A stretch of 64,000 nt of DNA from Heterostelium album PN500 (Eukaryota > Evosea > Eumycetozoa > Acytosteliales > Acytosteliaceae): contig NW_008805092.1 of the NCBI RefSeq assembly GCF_000004825.1, forward strand, positions 248,001 through 312,000. The letters are read 5' to 3'. The notes below the pieces were generated by a model. It ran no database searches, was not told where the DNA came from, and saw nothing but the letters and a program-made list of their open reading frames with translations. Positions 32,960-42,317 of the stretch are shown here, piece after piece (position 1 is the stretch's first letter; every line of letters starts with the position of its first letter). Both the position numbers and the translations under genes were made by a program.

Positions 32960-33320
32960 AATCTTATCTGATTTGAAATTTGATGATGACATATCTTTTT
33001 TACAAATTCCAATAGGATGATGATATAGTTTGATTGATTTAATATTGTAAATCTATTTAAAATACACCTTTTATTTTAAATTCAAATTTAATAATACAAA
33101 ATGAATCAGAAAAATGATTGAATCAACATAGATATTTCTTATTTTAAAAGAAACAACATCATTATTGGGTTTAATCTTTATCATTTCAATTTTTAACTAT
33201 TGGTTCTTGACTTTTAATTCCATTTCAAAAATATAAATAGAATTTGTATCATGATTTTTATTCAATTGAGAAAAATCAAATACTTTAAAACAAATTTCTA
33301 AAATCAGAATTAATTAAAAA
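32960..33320 (+). promoter_or_regulatory. diverged shared promoter block upstream of copy J
   Basis: TTTGATGATGACATATCTTT near 32980, GGATGATGATATAGTTTGAT near 33016, ATGATTGAATCAACATAGAT near 33113 and ATATAAATAGAATTTGTATC near 33231. Confidence 0.55.
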
Positions 33321-33555
33321 ATGTTAATCAGTAAGTTGGCATATTAATACCTATAAAATTTTAATTTTAATTTATTAATTCATCTTCTTTTCTATAGATA
33401 ACTTAAAGAATATTACATTTTCATCTGGAAATCTCTTTAACAATTCAATGATTTCTCTAAACTCAACCATTTCCAAGAAGAATTCAAATATTGAAGATTC
33501 TTTGAATCAAATTAGTGCAACAAAAGTTGTAAAACCTTTCTGGGCTGTTTGGTAA
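33321..33555 (+). CDS. small peptide gene, copy J (55 aa)
   Basis: Exon 1 33321-33330, exon 2 33398-33555. The product starts MLINNLKNITFSSGN and ends ISATKVVKPFWAVW. Changes concentrate in the middle (LFNNSMISLNSTISKKNSN). The frame is intact and a dead ankyrin fragment follows. Confidence 0.74.
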
Positions 33556-33643
33556 CTCAAATAAGGTAGACATTACCAACTTTTTGTATAATTTTTATAT
33601 AAACAATATAAATTATTTAATTTATATTTTTTTTATTTCACAA

Positions 33644-33665
33644 AAAGAATATCAATTTATTCTTT
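33644..33665 (+). terminator. conserved 3' hairpin of peptide gene J
   Basis: AAAGAATA/TATTCTTT stem as in copies B-F and H. Confidence 0.6.
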
Positions 33666-33912
33666 GTTTCAAAAATATTAATTCTTTTAATATTTTAATA
33701 TTTATTTATTAATTTAAAAATAAAATATTCAAAACAAAACTGGCTCTTGCTTGTAACCATAAATCGAATAAAATAAAAAAAAACAACTCTGATCACATTA
33801 ACCCCACTAATTTTTAATTTTTACTTTTTTGAAAAATTATGCGCTACTTTTTTTAAAAAACTTATGTATTTCTATCTAGATCAGAGAATAGTTTAATTTA
33901 AAACATCATATT

Positions 33913-34552
33913 AAATAAATAAATATATATTCTCAACAGTATTTAATAACTGTTTTCTAACGAGATTAATTTTTAATATGTTAATAATATACTCATAAAA
34001 TAGTATATCCCATTTCCTTATCGTGACCAACTAATGGATCTCGCTACTATCAACGACCGACTCGATATCTTAATGCTAACAACATGGGTAAATGCACAAG
34101 GCTTGCAATGGCGAATGCAGTCGTGATGAAAAGATATCATGCATGAGAATAGAACTGTAGGTCATGGACCCAATATCATCGATCACCTTAGTGCAATATG
34201 TTGGAGATGATCAAATGGTTGACTGAATAAAAGTACCACCAAAGCAATGGACAATGCTTCAACACTAGCAAGTATCGATATACTAAAGTATTTACATTAT
34301 AGAACAGAAGGTTGCTCAGCTTACGCAGTAGAGAATGATATTAAAGAATGCTACATAGAGTTGATAGAATGGATATTAGCTAACCGAACAGATTTTGATA
34401 CTGAATTTAGAAATGGAGTGATGACGATAGTATCACACAAAAAGAGTGGTTACCTACAAAATATGAATTTCCAATTGTTGACATCAGACGGGGAAGTGCA
34501 GTTGGAATGTGGTGGTAGGAATCAATTGAACTATTTGATCAAATTAATTTAA
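33913..34552 (+). pseudogene. ankyrin-like repeat gene, decayed fragment 3
   Basis: It opens with a relic of the family start (ATATTCTCAACAGTATTTAA) and then jumps to middle repeats (PFPYRDQLMDLATINDRLDI). Several interruptions follow. A last readable frame at 34247-34552 carries MDNASTLASIDILKYLHY and GCSAYAVENDIKE. More diverged from the intact gene than paralogue 2, so probably older. It precedes peptide gene K, as other ankyrin copies precede H and I. Confidence 0.75.
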
Positions 34553-35477
34553 ATTTTAATAAATATTAAACAATCACACTCATTCTTTCTATTTCACACA
34601 AACACACACACACACTAGTTTTTAACAAATAATTAAATATTTCAATTCTTGGATTCACACATTAACTTACATTTTATGATCGTCAGCAATCAAAATCATT
34701 GATTGTAAATCAAATCTAATACCAATGATGTTAACATTCGAATTTTTAATGTTTTACACCAATCGGTGATATCATTTTTACTCATCATAAATTCTATTAA
34801 TAGCTTGTACGAATATTGACATGTGATATTTTAAAAGTTAGGAAAATTACATTCATAAACTACCAAATTTATTAATTAAATGTAAAATCTTGATAAAAAT
34901 ATTGTGTGGATATGATGTGTGTTTACAATACTTCTATTTTGTGTGTGGTTTGGTTCACCAAAGTAACCACACATATGTAAATAAATATTCCACCACCAGG
35001 TTATTAATAAAATAATTATTACAATTAATATAAATAAAAATAATACTATTTATGTAATTGTGAAATTGAATTCATTTATTTATCACTTTTGATATATGTG
35101 AGTATATGCTAAATGTTATTTTTAATGATGTCACTAGTGATTGGATGTCATTCTTTACAAGCATTCAATAAATACTATGATGTGATACTGCATTCGATAT
35201 CAGAATCATCAAACCACTATCAATAATCGTGATCCGGTTCAACCCTATAGTCAACATATACAATTTTACCACTCAAAAACTATCACATCATCATCTAGAA
35301 ATGGTGGTAAACGAAAATCAAATCTAAAGGTTACTTGATAAATAGCCAGAATTCCAATCACTTTATATCATATAAAAATTCAAGTTGACATCAACAATTA
35401 AAACCAATAGAAATCTAATTCTAAAGAACTACAAGCTTTTTATTACCATTAAAACTTTTATTTATCTACTAAAAAAA
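34553..35477 (+). promoter_or_regulatory. 5' flank of peptide gene K, with a GT/CA inverted repeat
   Basis: 925 bp without a gene. About 34938-34973 form an inverted repeat: GTGTGTGGTT and AACCACACAT enclosing TTGGT/ACCAA, a G-box-like arrangement. The family promoter block of the other copies is not clearly recognisable. CACACACACA runs lie near 34600. Confidence 0.4.
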
Positions 35478-35722
35478 ATGTTAATCAGTAAGTAAAAAAA
35501 AAAAAAAGAATTGTAAAAAAAAAAAAAAAAAGGAAATAAAACTAATTTAATCTTAATTATTCAGATAATTTAAAGAACCTCGCTTTTTCATTTGAAAACC
35601 AATCACAAGTATCAAATTCAAGATTTACAACCTCCCAAAATGTAAATCACTTTGATAGCGCCAACCAACTATCCGCAGGTCAACCATCTTTCTCAAACAA
35701 ACCATTCTGGAATGTTTGGTAA
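35478..35722 (+). CDS. small peptide gene, copy K (55 aa, most diverged)
   Basis: Exon 1 35478-35487 (ATG TTA ATC A, donor GTAAGTAA), a 77-base intron containing two A-runs, exon 2 35565-35722. The product starts MLINNLKNLAFSFENQ, has a middle unrelated to the other copies (SQNVNHFDSANQLSAGQPS) and ends SNKPFWNVW. The retained ends, length and splice position place it in the family and show which parts are constrained. Confidence 0.72.
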
Positions 35723-35771
35723 TTCAATTCAAAAAATCATATTTTAAAAATAATATTTAAGAAATTCACAG

Positions 35772-35790
35772 GAAGAGATCTTTTCTCTTC
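35772..35790 (+). terminator. 3' hairpin of peptide gene K, compensatory stem
   Basis: After the family's TTCACA lead-in, a 7-bp stem GAAGAGA/TCTCTTC with a 5-base loop occupies the place of the AAAGAATA/TATTCTTT stem of other copies. Both arms have changed together. Confidence 0.6.
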
Positions 35791-36542
35791 AATCAATAAA
35801 AATAAAAATTTTATGATTTATCCAATTTAAAAAATAATAAATTGGTTTTAACTTTAAAAGTTCGTATTTTGTAAATGAATGGAGTAATTTTATCTATTTG
35901 TTTTGATTTGGATTCTTTCTAGATTGTTTTAAAAATATCTAACCAAATTAATTTAATGAATACGAAAAGCACCATATAACTCATCTATAATAAATAAATT
36001 AGTTCCTTCGCTTTGAAAGTGTGTAACCCAGATATTTCTTTTTAAATGAGAGAGCTGCTTATATAATTCGAACAATATATTGAAAAAAATATATATTTAT
36101 ATTTTTTCAATTTTAATAAACAAAATAATTTTTAAAAATATGATTTAAGAAAATAACTTTTTATAAGATTTTTTGGACAAAGTAGGTTCTACTGTGGTGA
36201 TCTGACTTGCCTATAAAGACTATGTATAAAGTGGTTCATAGTCTTCAATTGGAAAAACAAAACTAACCAAAGAAGAAGACAAGAGGATTAAAGAAAAATC
36301 CAGATTTCGTCATTTAGTCGAAAACTAAAACGTTTTTTATTGTGTATGGTGAAATCATCTAAGTAGACTCTATTTATCTAACAATATATTCAACTTAGGT
36401 AATATAATATACTGGAAATTAAAAGAAATAAATAAATAAATCTAAGTTAATTAAAATATTTAATAAATTAATTTATTCTTTTTATTTGCATTTTTTAAAT
36501 TTATAGATTTTTTTTTTATATTATTTTTTTATTATTATTAAT
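35791..36542. other. intergenic between copy K and galE
   Basis: A+T-rich spacer, convergent 3' flanks. No coding region or RNA gene recognised. Confidence 0.45.
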
Positions 36543-37610
36543 TTATCCATGAGAAATACTATTTATGGCATCTCTATAACCGTTTGGATTCATAGACTGC
36601 CATTTCCATGCATGCTCACACATATCGTTTTGATTATATACAGCCTTCCAACCGAGTTCTCTCTGAGCTTTAGATGGATCAGCATAAGAAACACCAATGT
36701 CTCCTGGACGACGATCGACAATCTTGTAGGGAACATCCTTGCCAGCCGCTCTTCCAATTGCTGCAACCATTTCCAGTACAGAGTATCCACGACCAGTTCC
36801 GAGATTGTAAGCTACACATCCTGGATTCTTGGAGATGTGATCGAGTGCTGCAATGTGACCTCTTGCGAGATCAACGACATGTATGAAATCACGAATTCCA
36901 GTTCCATCGGGTGTCTCGTAGTCACCGCCAAACACCGAGAGGAACTCACGCTTGCCAATGGCGGTCTGAGTGATATATGGAACCAAGTTGTTTGGAATGT
37001 CGTGTGGATCCTCGCCAATCAGACCAGATGGATGGGCACCGACCGGATTGAAATAACGTAGCAATATACAATTCCACTCGGCATCACTTATGCACTGGTC
37101 TTTGAGGATTGCCTCGACAAACATTTTCGTTCTTCCATAGGGATTGGTGGCTGCGTGTCTCAGATCCTCTGTGATTGGAACGGTCTCTGCATTTCCATAG
37201 ACGTTGGCACTGGAAGAGAATACGATATTCTTGACGTTGTGTGCTTGCATCACCTTGAGGAGGTTGAGAGTACCAGTGATGTTGTTATCGTAGTAACTGA
37301 GTGGTTTGCTGACCGATTCCGTCACCGATTTGTATCCGGCGAAATGGATAACCATGGTAATAGGACGAATATCAAACAGTTGGCTCAAGGCGACTTCATT
37401 CATTAAATCGATCTTGTGGAACTCTACACGAAAACCAGTGATGACCTCGATACGATTCAACGCTTCCACATATCCATTGTTCAGATTATCAATGACAATA
37501 GGAACGTAGTTGGCATTGATCAACTCTACCACCGTATGACTTCCAATATAACCAGCTCCACCAGTGACCAAAACATATCCCTTACTAGTTTCACTTCCAA
37601 TATTTTGCAT
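36543..37610 (-). CDS. galE: UDP-glucose 4-epimerase
   Basis: Single-exon, 355 residues, usual length for the family. The NAD-binding Rossmann motif GGAGYIGSH is at 17-25, DNLNNG at 41-46, the active-site serine in FSSSANVYG (131-139), and the catalytic Tyr158 and Lys162 in NPYGRTK. The C-terminal blocks GTGIRDFIHVVDLARGH and RRPGDIGVSYADPSKA match GalE/GALE. The enzyme interconverts UDP-glucose and UDP-galactose in the Leloir pathway, supplying galactose for polysaccharides and glycoproteins. It is cytosolic. Codons are moderately G+C-rich, as in an ordinary housekeeping gene. Confidence 0.96.
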   Translation of the reverse strand: MQNIGSETSKGYVLVTGGAGYIGSHTVVELINANYVPIVIDNLNNGYVEALNRIEVITGFRVEFHKIDLMNEVALSQLFDIRPITMVIHFAGYKSVTESVSKPLSYYDNNITGTLNLLKVMQAHNVKNIVFSSSANVYGNAETVPITEDLRHAATNPYGRTKMFVEAILKDQCISDAEWNCILLRYFNPVGAHPSGLIGEDPHDIPNNLVPYITQTAIGKREFLSVFGGDYETPDGTGIRDFIHVVDLARGHIAALDHISKNPGCVAYNLGTGRGYSVLEMVAAIGRAAGKDVPYKIVDRRPGDIGVSYADPSKAQRELGWKAVYNQNDMCEHAWKWQSMNPNGYRDAINSISHG

Positions 37611-37694
37611 TTTTGTTATAATTATTATTATTTATAAAAAAAAAGAAAAAGATTAACAAATATATATTAAATAATTATCTGTTTTAAAGTTGAA

Positions 37695-37732
<38 letters not shown>

Positions 37733-38601
37733 CAAACTATTTGATTATGATTTGATTTGATTTAACAATTTGAAAAAAGATTGAATTTATAGCAGTTCAA
37801 AGTTGATGTCTTTGGTTACCAATCGTAATCAATGATTATTTTTGTATCATTGCAAAGTTAGATAAATAAGCACAGATATACTAAATTAGATATAAGTGTT
37901 AATTGTGTAGTTGATTATTATGATTTCATACCATATTATTGAGAGTGTGATGAGCTCATTTTAACCACAATCAATTAATTGAGTTAAAATCCTATTCTTT
38001 TTTTTTTTTAACACATCATTGCATTGTTATTATGCACACACACACGCATTAATCAAAAATAGATAATAATAATAACAAAAAAATTGAAGTAAACCATATC
38101 TGTTATTTACAAATTATTTTTTATTGAATACATGATCAACAAGAGTAAAATGACCATAGTTAACTATAATAGATTTTTTTAGAACTTTAACAACTTTTTG
38201 ATTATTATAATTATTATTTGAATATATTTTAAATAAATAAAATAAATAAAATAAATAAATAAAAAGAAAGATTAGTTTAGTTTATCTAGAAACCATATCA
38301 TTTAAAATGTAGATTTCAGTGAAGTGAATACTAATAAACTTTAAAAAACTATGAATTCTATTTAATTTAATATATATAATAAGAAATTATCAAAGAATGT
38401 ATTTCAAATTATTCAAATTTTTAATTGAATTTTTTTGAATGAATAAATATCATTATTTTATATTTAAATAGTTACTTTAACTACTTTAATAATCAAATCA
38501 ATTAACAAATATAATATATATATATATACATTCTACTATTGAAACCTTTTTTGTTTGATTGTATTTATTTATTTATTTATTATTAATAGAATATAATATA
38601 A
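37611..38601. other. divergent promoter region, galE and Mss4-like gene
   Basis: About 1 kb, extremely A+T-rich. It holds a TA dinucleotide run at about 37701-37728 and AAAT-type repeats near 38232-38262. It serves genes on both sides. No RNA gene recognised. Confidence 0.55.
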
Positions 38602-39207
38602 ATGTCTGATAAAATTAGTGAACAAGATAATCAACAACCACAACAACAACAAGAGGTTGTAGAAGATCAACAACAACAACAAACAGAGAATGTAGAGGTT
38701 GAAGGTATTCCAATTGAAGATATTCACAAAGACCCAAATGTAGATAATGCTTTTGCTGATGCTTCAAACTTTAACATCGTCACAAAGACTGAGACATCGC
38801 CAACCTCTGACATCGTAAATGACTCCAACAAGAAACTATCAAAGCGTATTCACTGTAGAAGATGTGAATGTATTATCATTTTACCAAACAATGCATCATT
38901 AGTAGAGAAAGAGGTAAACAACTATCTTATCAATTTTATATATAAATATATTAAATCTAACCATCTATCTATCTTCATCATTTAGATTGCACTTTTAAAT
39001 CAAAAAGGAAGTGATTCAGCAGAGCTCTTGAAATACATGTGGTTCCTCCCAGACATGTTCCAATTCGAGAATATAGCGTTCAGTAAAGATGTAAAATCAC
39101 AATATAAATACTTGACCTGTGCAGAGTGTGAATCTGAAATCATCGGAGTTCACTATATTCAATCAAAAGAAAACTATATTTCACATGACAGAGTTGTTTA
39201 TAAATAA
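38602..39207 (+). CDS. Mss4/RABIF-like Rab-interacting protein
   Basis: Two exons, 38602-38913 and 38986-39207, joined phase 0 (donor GAG|GTAAAC, acceptor TTTAG), giving 177 residues. A Gln-rich N-terminus is followed by a zinc site IHCRRCEC (about 81-88). The second exon has LLKYMWFLPDMFQFENIAFS, KDV and the second zinc pair in LTCAECESEIIGVHYI. This order (CxxC, WxxxDMFxFENxxFxKDV, CAxCExxxIG) is that of mammalian Mss4/RABIF, which binds nucleotide-free Rab GTPases and works as a chaperone or weak exchange factor in exocytic traffic. The N-terminal extension is longer than in animals. Role by homology. Confidence 0.87.
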
Positions 39208-39462
39208 AACCATTTAAATTAATAACATACATAACCTATATATATATATGATTGTTTATAAATTCTTAAGTTATTTAATCTCAATTTCATTTCATTTCAT
39301 TTGTTTGTTTGTTTGTTTGTTTTTAATATTTAAAGAATTTATTATTATTATTATTATTATATTTTTTATAATAAGACATGTAAAGTTGGTTTATATGAAA
39401 CAAAAAAGAAAAAAATATCTCTATTATTTTTTGTATATTCAACAGTGTTGGTAGTGGTGCAT

Positions 39463-39605
39463 TTACTCAACGTGTACTTCGGTGGTGAATTTCAAAAGCA
39501 TCTCTACAACTTCGTCTTTGTTTTGGGCGGTCTTCTTACGGATTTGTTCGATTTCTTTGTTTACACTTGAAGCGAGATCAGCAGATGTGGCTGATGATTG
39601 TCCAA

Positions 39606-39638
<33 letters not shown>

Positions 39639-39888
39639 GATAATAATATATTAATAACCATATACTATACTACTTATGAAGAGATTGTTTGTATTGTATG
39701 TCAGAACTTACCTTTGATTCATAATCTTTAAATTCTTTCTCTTTGCTGTCCTTGAAGGTCTTGATATCCTTTTCAGCCTCTTGAACGGCTTGCTTTAACT
39801 TTTGATTTCTCTCTTGTCTTGCTCTGGCAATGGTCTCTTGTGCCATTCTCTCAGCCTCCAACAACTTCTTGATACCGTCTTCAGACAT
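39463..39888 (-). CDS. V-type H+-ATPase subunit G
   Basis: Two exons on the minus strand, 39888-39712 and 39609-39463, phase 0, 107 residues. The N-terminus EDGIKKLLEAERMAQETIAR followed by ARQERNQKLKQAVQEAEKDI is the signature of subunit G of the peripheral stalk. The C-terminal exon (LASSVNKEIEQIRKKTAQNK) completes the long helix. Length is close to the family's usual 105-118. It ties the V1 sector to the membrane sector in acidifying vacuoles and endosomes. The downstream Mss4-like gene is convergent, with 255 bp between stop codons. Confidence 0.94.
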
Positions 39889-41529
39889 CTTTATATAATG
39901 TTATATAGTTTATAAAAAAAACAAAAAAAAAAATAGATCTATAAATTTTGAAACAAAAATATATATTAATATCAATTGAATCTCAATTTGTTTTCATTTA
40001 ACAAACTGTATATGTATGTAATAACCAATAAAGTGGAAAAAAACTATAAACCAGAAATAATCATTATCCTTCTCTTCTCTACAAACATCAATATCTTCAC
40101 TTATAGTTGTTGTTGTTATTGTCATTGTCATTGTTGTTGTTGTTTGTTTTGAATTATTATCTTATCTCCTATCTTATGTAAACTCTATCTAATATGATAT
40201 GATTACTATTTTTTAATATTCTGACCTGTATGATTGATTTACTCTTGACATTATTCTCTTTTTTTTTTTTTTTTTCTCAGTTATTAATTTGACTTTATAA
40301 CAAGAACTATGGACTTATTGATGGTTTATAGTTTTATAGCTCTATAGGTATATTTACTTTTTATATAGATTGTTTTAATATGTATAAATTACCTTTTATT
40401 ATAAAATAAAATAAGAAGATTTACTTATTAATAAATAATTTACTAAAAATTAGAGGCACAAAAAGGTCAAGAGAGGAAGAGAATACACACGAAGACTTTG
40501 CTGAAAAAAAAAACAAAAAAAAATTATAAATAAAAAAAATGAAAAAAATCCAACTGAATTCAAAATTGATTTTTCCACTCTCAGCAATACACCTCGCCTG
40601 GGTTTTTGTATTCTTTTTACTCCTATTCCTGGTTGAACTATGTTTTTGTTTTTTTTTTTTGTTATTTTTTATTATTATTAAACAGGATTTTCTGTTTAAT
40701 TAAACAAACTTATCTTGTTGAAAAATGTATGATGTGAATGCAGTTTTGATTTACAATTAAATGAAACATTTTTGTTGTTTTTTGTTTGTTTGTAGGAGGA
40801 GATAATATCCAATATATCTAATAAAATTAAATAAACTAATCTATTTCTGTATAATAATAATAATAATGTTATCAGAAATCATATCTAACAATGAAGTTTA
40901 TATATATCTTTTAGTTTTTGTTTTTTTTTTATTATTTTAAACTGAAAGATAAAAGATATTTGAGTTTTATTGATAAACTAAATAATTACAATAAACGGTT
41001 TCATTTTTGTTAATTTTATTTTGAAAATCAATTTATACATAAAATACATCACAATTATATGTTTAGATTAAAAAATGATCAAAGAAAATTAAATGTTAAT
41101 TGAATGAATTAATTCAATTCATAGATTCACTACTTTTCATCAAAATCTAAACTAAATAAATGATGTATTTTGAATTGAAACCTTTCCTATTGTTTTTTGT
41201 TTGTTCTATCTGTTCCATGTTTAAAACCTGTATTATCAAATTCATTTGTGCTATAATATATATATTTATCGAAGTCTTCTTGATTTTAGCTAAAAATAAA
41301 ACTAGATCTAAAAAGAAATAATAACTATTAAATAGGAATAAAGAATCGAAATGATCTCTCTCTCCTAATCTGTTTAAATTTTGATTTTACATTAACGCAC
41401 AATAAATGAATGAAATCGATTGTGCTTGATGTTGTTTATATATACTATTTTTTGTGATATGATTGACTGTATAAGGGATGATGATCTATATTTCTAAAAG
41501 GTTGATTGGTAGCTGTGCTATTAAATAAT
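39889..41529. other. intergenic, upstream of V-ATPase G
   Basis: 1.6 kb. GTT-type repeats near 40105-40145, poly-T near 40260-40275, a G+C-richer island at about 40450-40500 and 40575-40635 (TACACCTCGCCTGGGTTTTT) that may be the promoter or a 5' noncoding exon. No coding region or RNA gene supported. Confidence 0.45.
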
Positions 41530-41709
41530 TTAGATGGCTTCATCGTTGATTGGTGCCTTGTCCAAAGCAGCGTAGTAGTCCTCACGAGCCTTGATGTTTT
41601 GGTTCATTCTGTGTTTGAAATATAAAGCTGGGACGGTTCCAATTAAAAGTCCATAACCAATGTCCTTGACAAGTTGAGTCTTAATCATAGCTGGTAATAC
41701 AAGTGTCAT
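41530..41709 (-). CDS. small cytochrome c oxidase subunit (VIc/VIIe-like)
   Basis: 59 residues on the minus strand, start MTLVLPAMIKTQLVKDIGYG, stop at 41530-41532. One membrane span (about 18-31, YGLLIGTVPALYF) is followed by a basic stretch (KHRMNQNIKAREDYY) and the end ALDKAPINDEAI. Size and plan (short matrix arm, one helix, then basic and aromatic residues KxxxxDYYxxLD) fit the COX6C/slime-mould VIIe-type subunit of mitochondrial complex IV. It is too short for a confident subfamily. It is divergent from the eL14 gene. Confidence 0.68.
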   Translation of the reverse strand: MTLVLPAMIKTQLVKDIGYGLLIGTVPALYFKHRMNQNIKAREDYYAALDKAPINDEAI

Positions 41710-41716
41710 TCTTTCT

Positions 41717-41820
41717 CTATAAAATTAAATAAAATAATCAATTATTAATAACTATTTCATTACCTATTATTATTATTATTATTGAAATCTGTTCTTAATT
41801 TCAATTCATCTCATTCTTAC
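41717..41820 (-). other. probable intron in the 5' untranslated region of the oxidase gene
   Basis: A TTTTATAG acceptor lies 7 bases before the ATG, and a GTAAGAATG donor lies about 100 bases upstream. The preceding exon has no ATG, so the intron would interrupt only the leader. Confidence 0.5.
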
Positions 41821-42317
41821 TTATTTAATATTTATAGATATAATCTATTTTATTGTTAAAATGATCAAAAAAAAATATGTAAAAAATTAAAAAATATATT
41901 GCTGCTCAGTGTGTGATTGATAATCGTATTAATTTTTTTTATTTTTTTCTTTTTTTTTTTTTTTTTTGTTGTGGTTCTCATTAATTTTTCATTGTGTGGA
42001 GTTCACACACACCATCAAAGCTAGAATAAAAAACTAAAAAAATGAAAAATTTGGAATAACGTTATTTTTGGGAATTTTCAATTTAATGAATTTTTTGAAT
42101 TTGTTTTTCGAAATGATGCTTTCCTGTGGGCTTCCACACACTCTCTGCACACCACTCACTCACTCTGCGTGTTCGAACTACCGGTCTGTCTGTGTCTCTC
42201 ACCCGTCTCGTCTCTCGTGTGTCTGACTCTGTCGTCTCCTTCCAGTGATACCCTAACACTTGATTAGTTATTGACTAATACTGTTCTCCTTCAAGCTCAT
42301 ATCAATCCTCCTTAATC
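41821..42317. promoter_or_regulatory. divergent promoter with a pyrimidine-rich eL14 leader
   Basis: This region serves the oxidase gene (minus) and the eL14 gene (plus). At about 42118-42290 the A+T-rich DNA gives way to a C/T-dominated stretch (CTCTCTGCACACCACTCACT, CTGTCTGTGTCTCTCACCC). It resembles the pyrimidine-rich leader or promoter tracts of ribosomal protein genes in other eukaryotes. The transcription start is probably inside or next to it. Confidence 0.55.

Noticed and set aside
13314-35722. Peptide-gene units as a transposable element
   Set aside because: There are no common terminal repeats or target duplications, the sharing fades gradually, and the units keep mostly one orientation; tandem segmental duplication explains them better.
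36549-37637. Several open frames on the plus strand across galE
   Set aside because: Shadows of a well-conserved enzyme gene; no family resemblance of their own.
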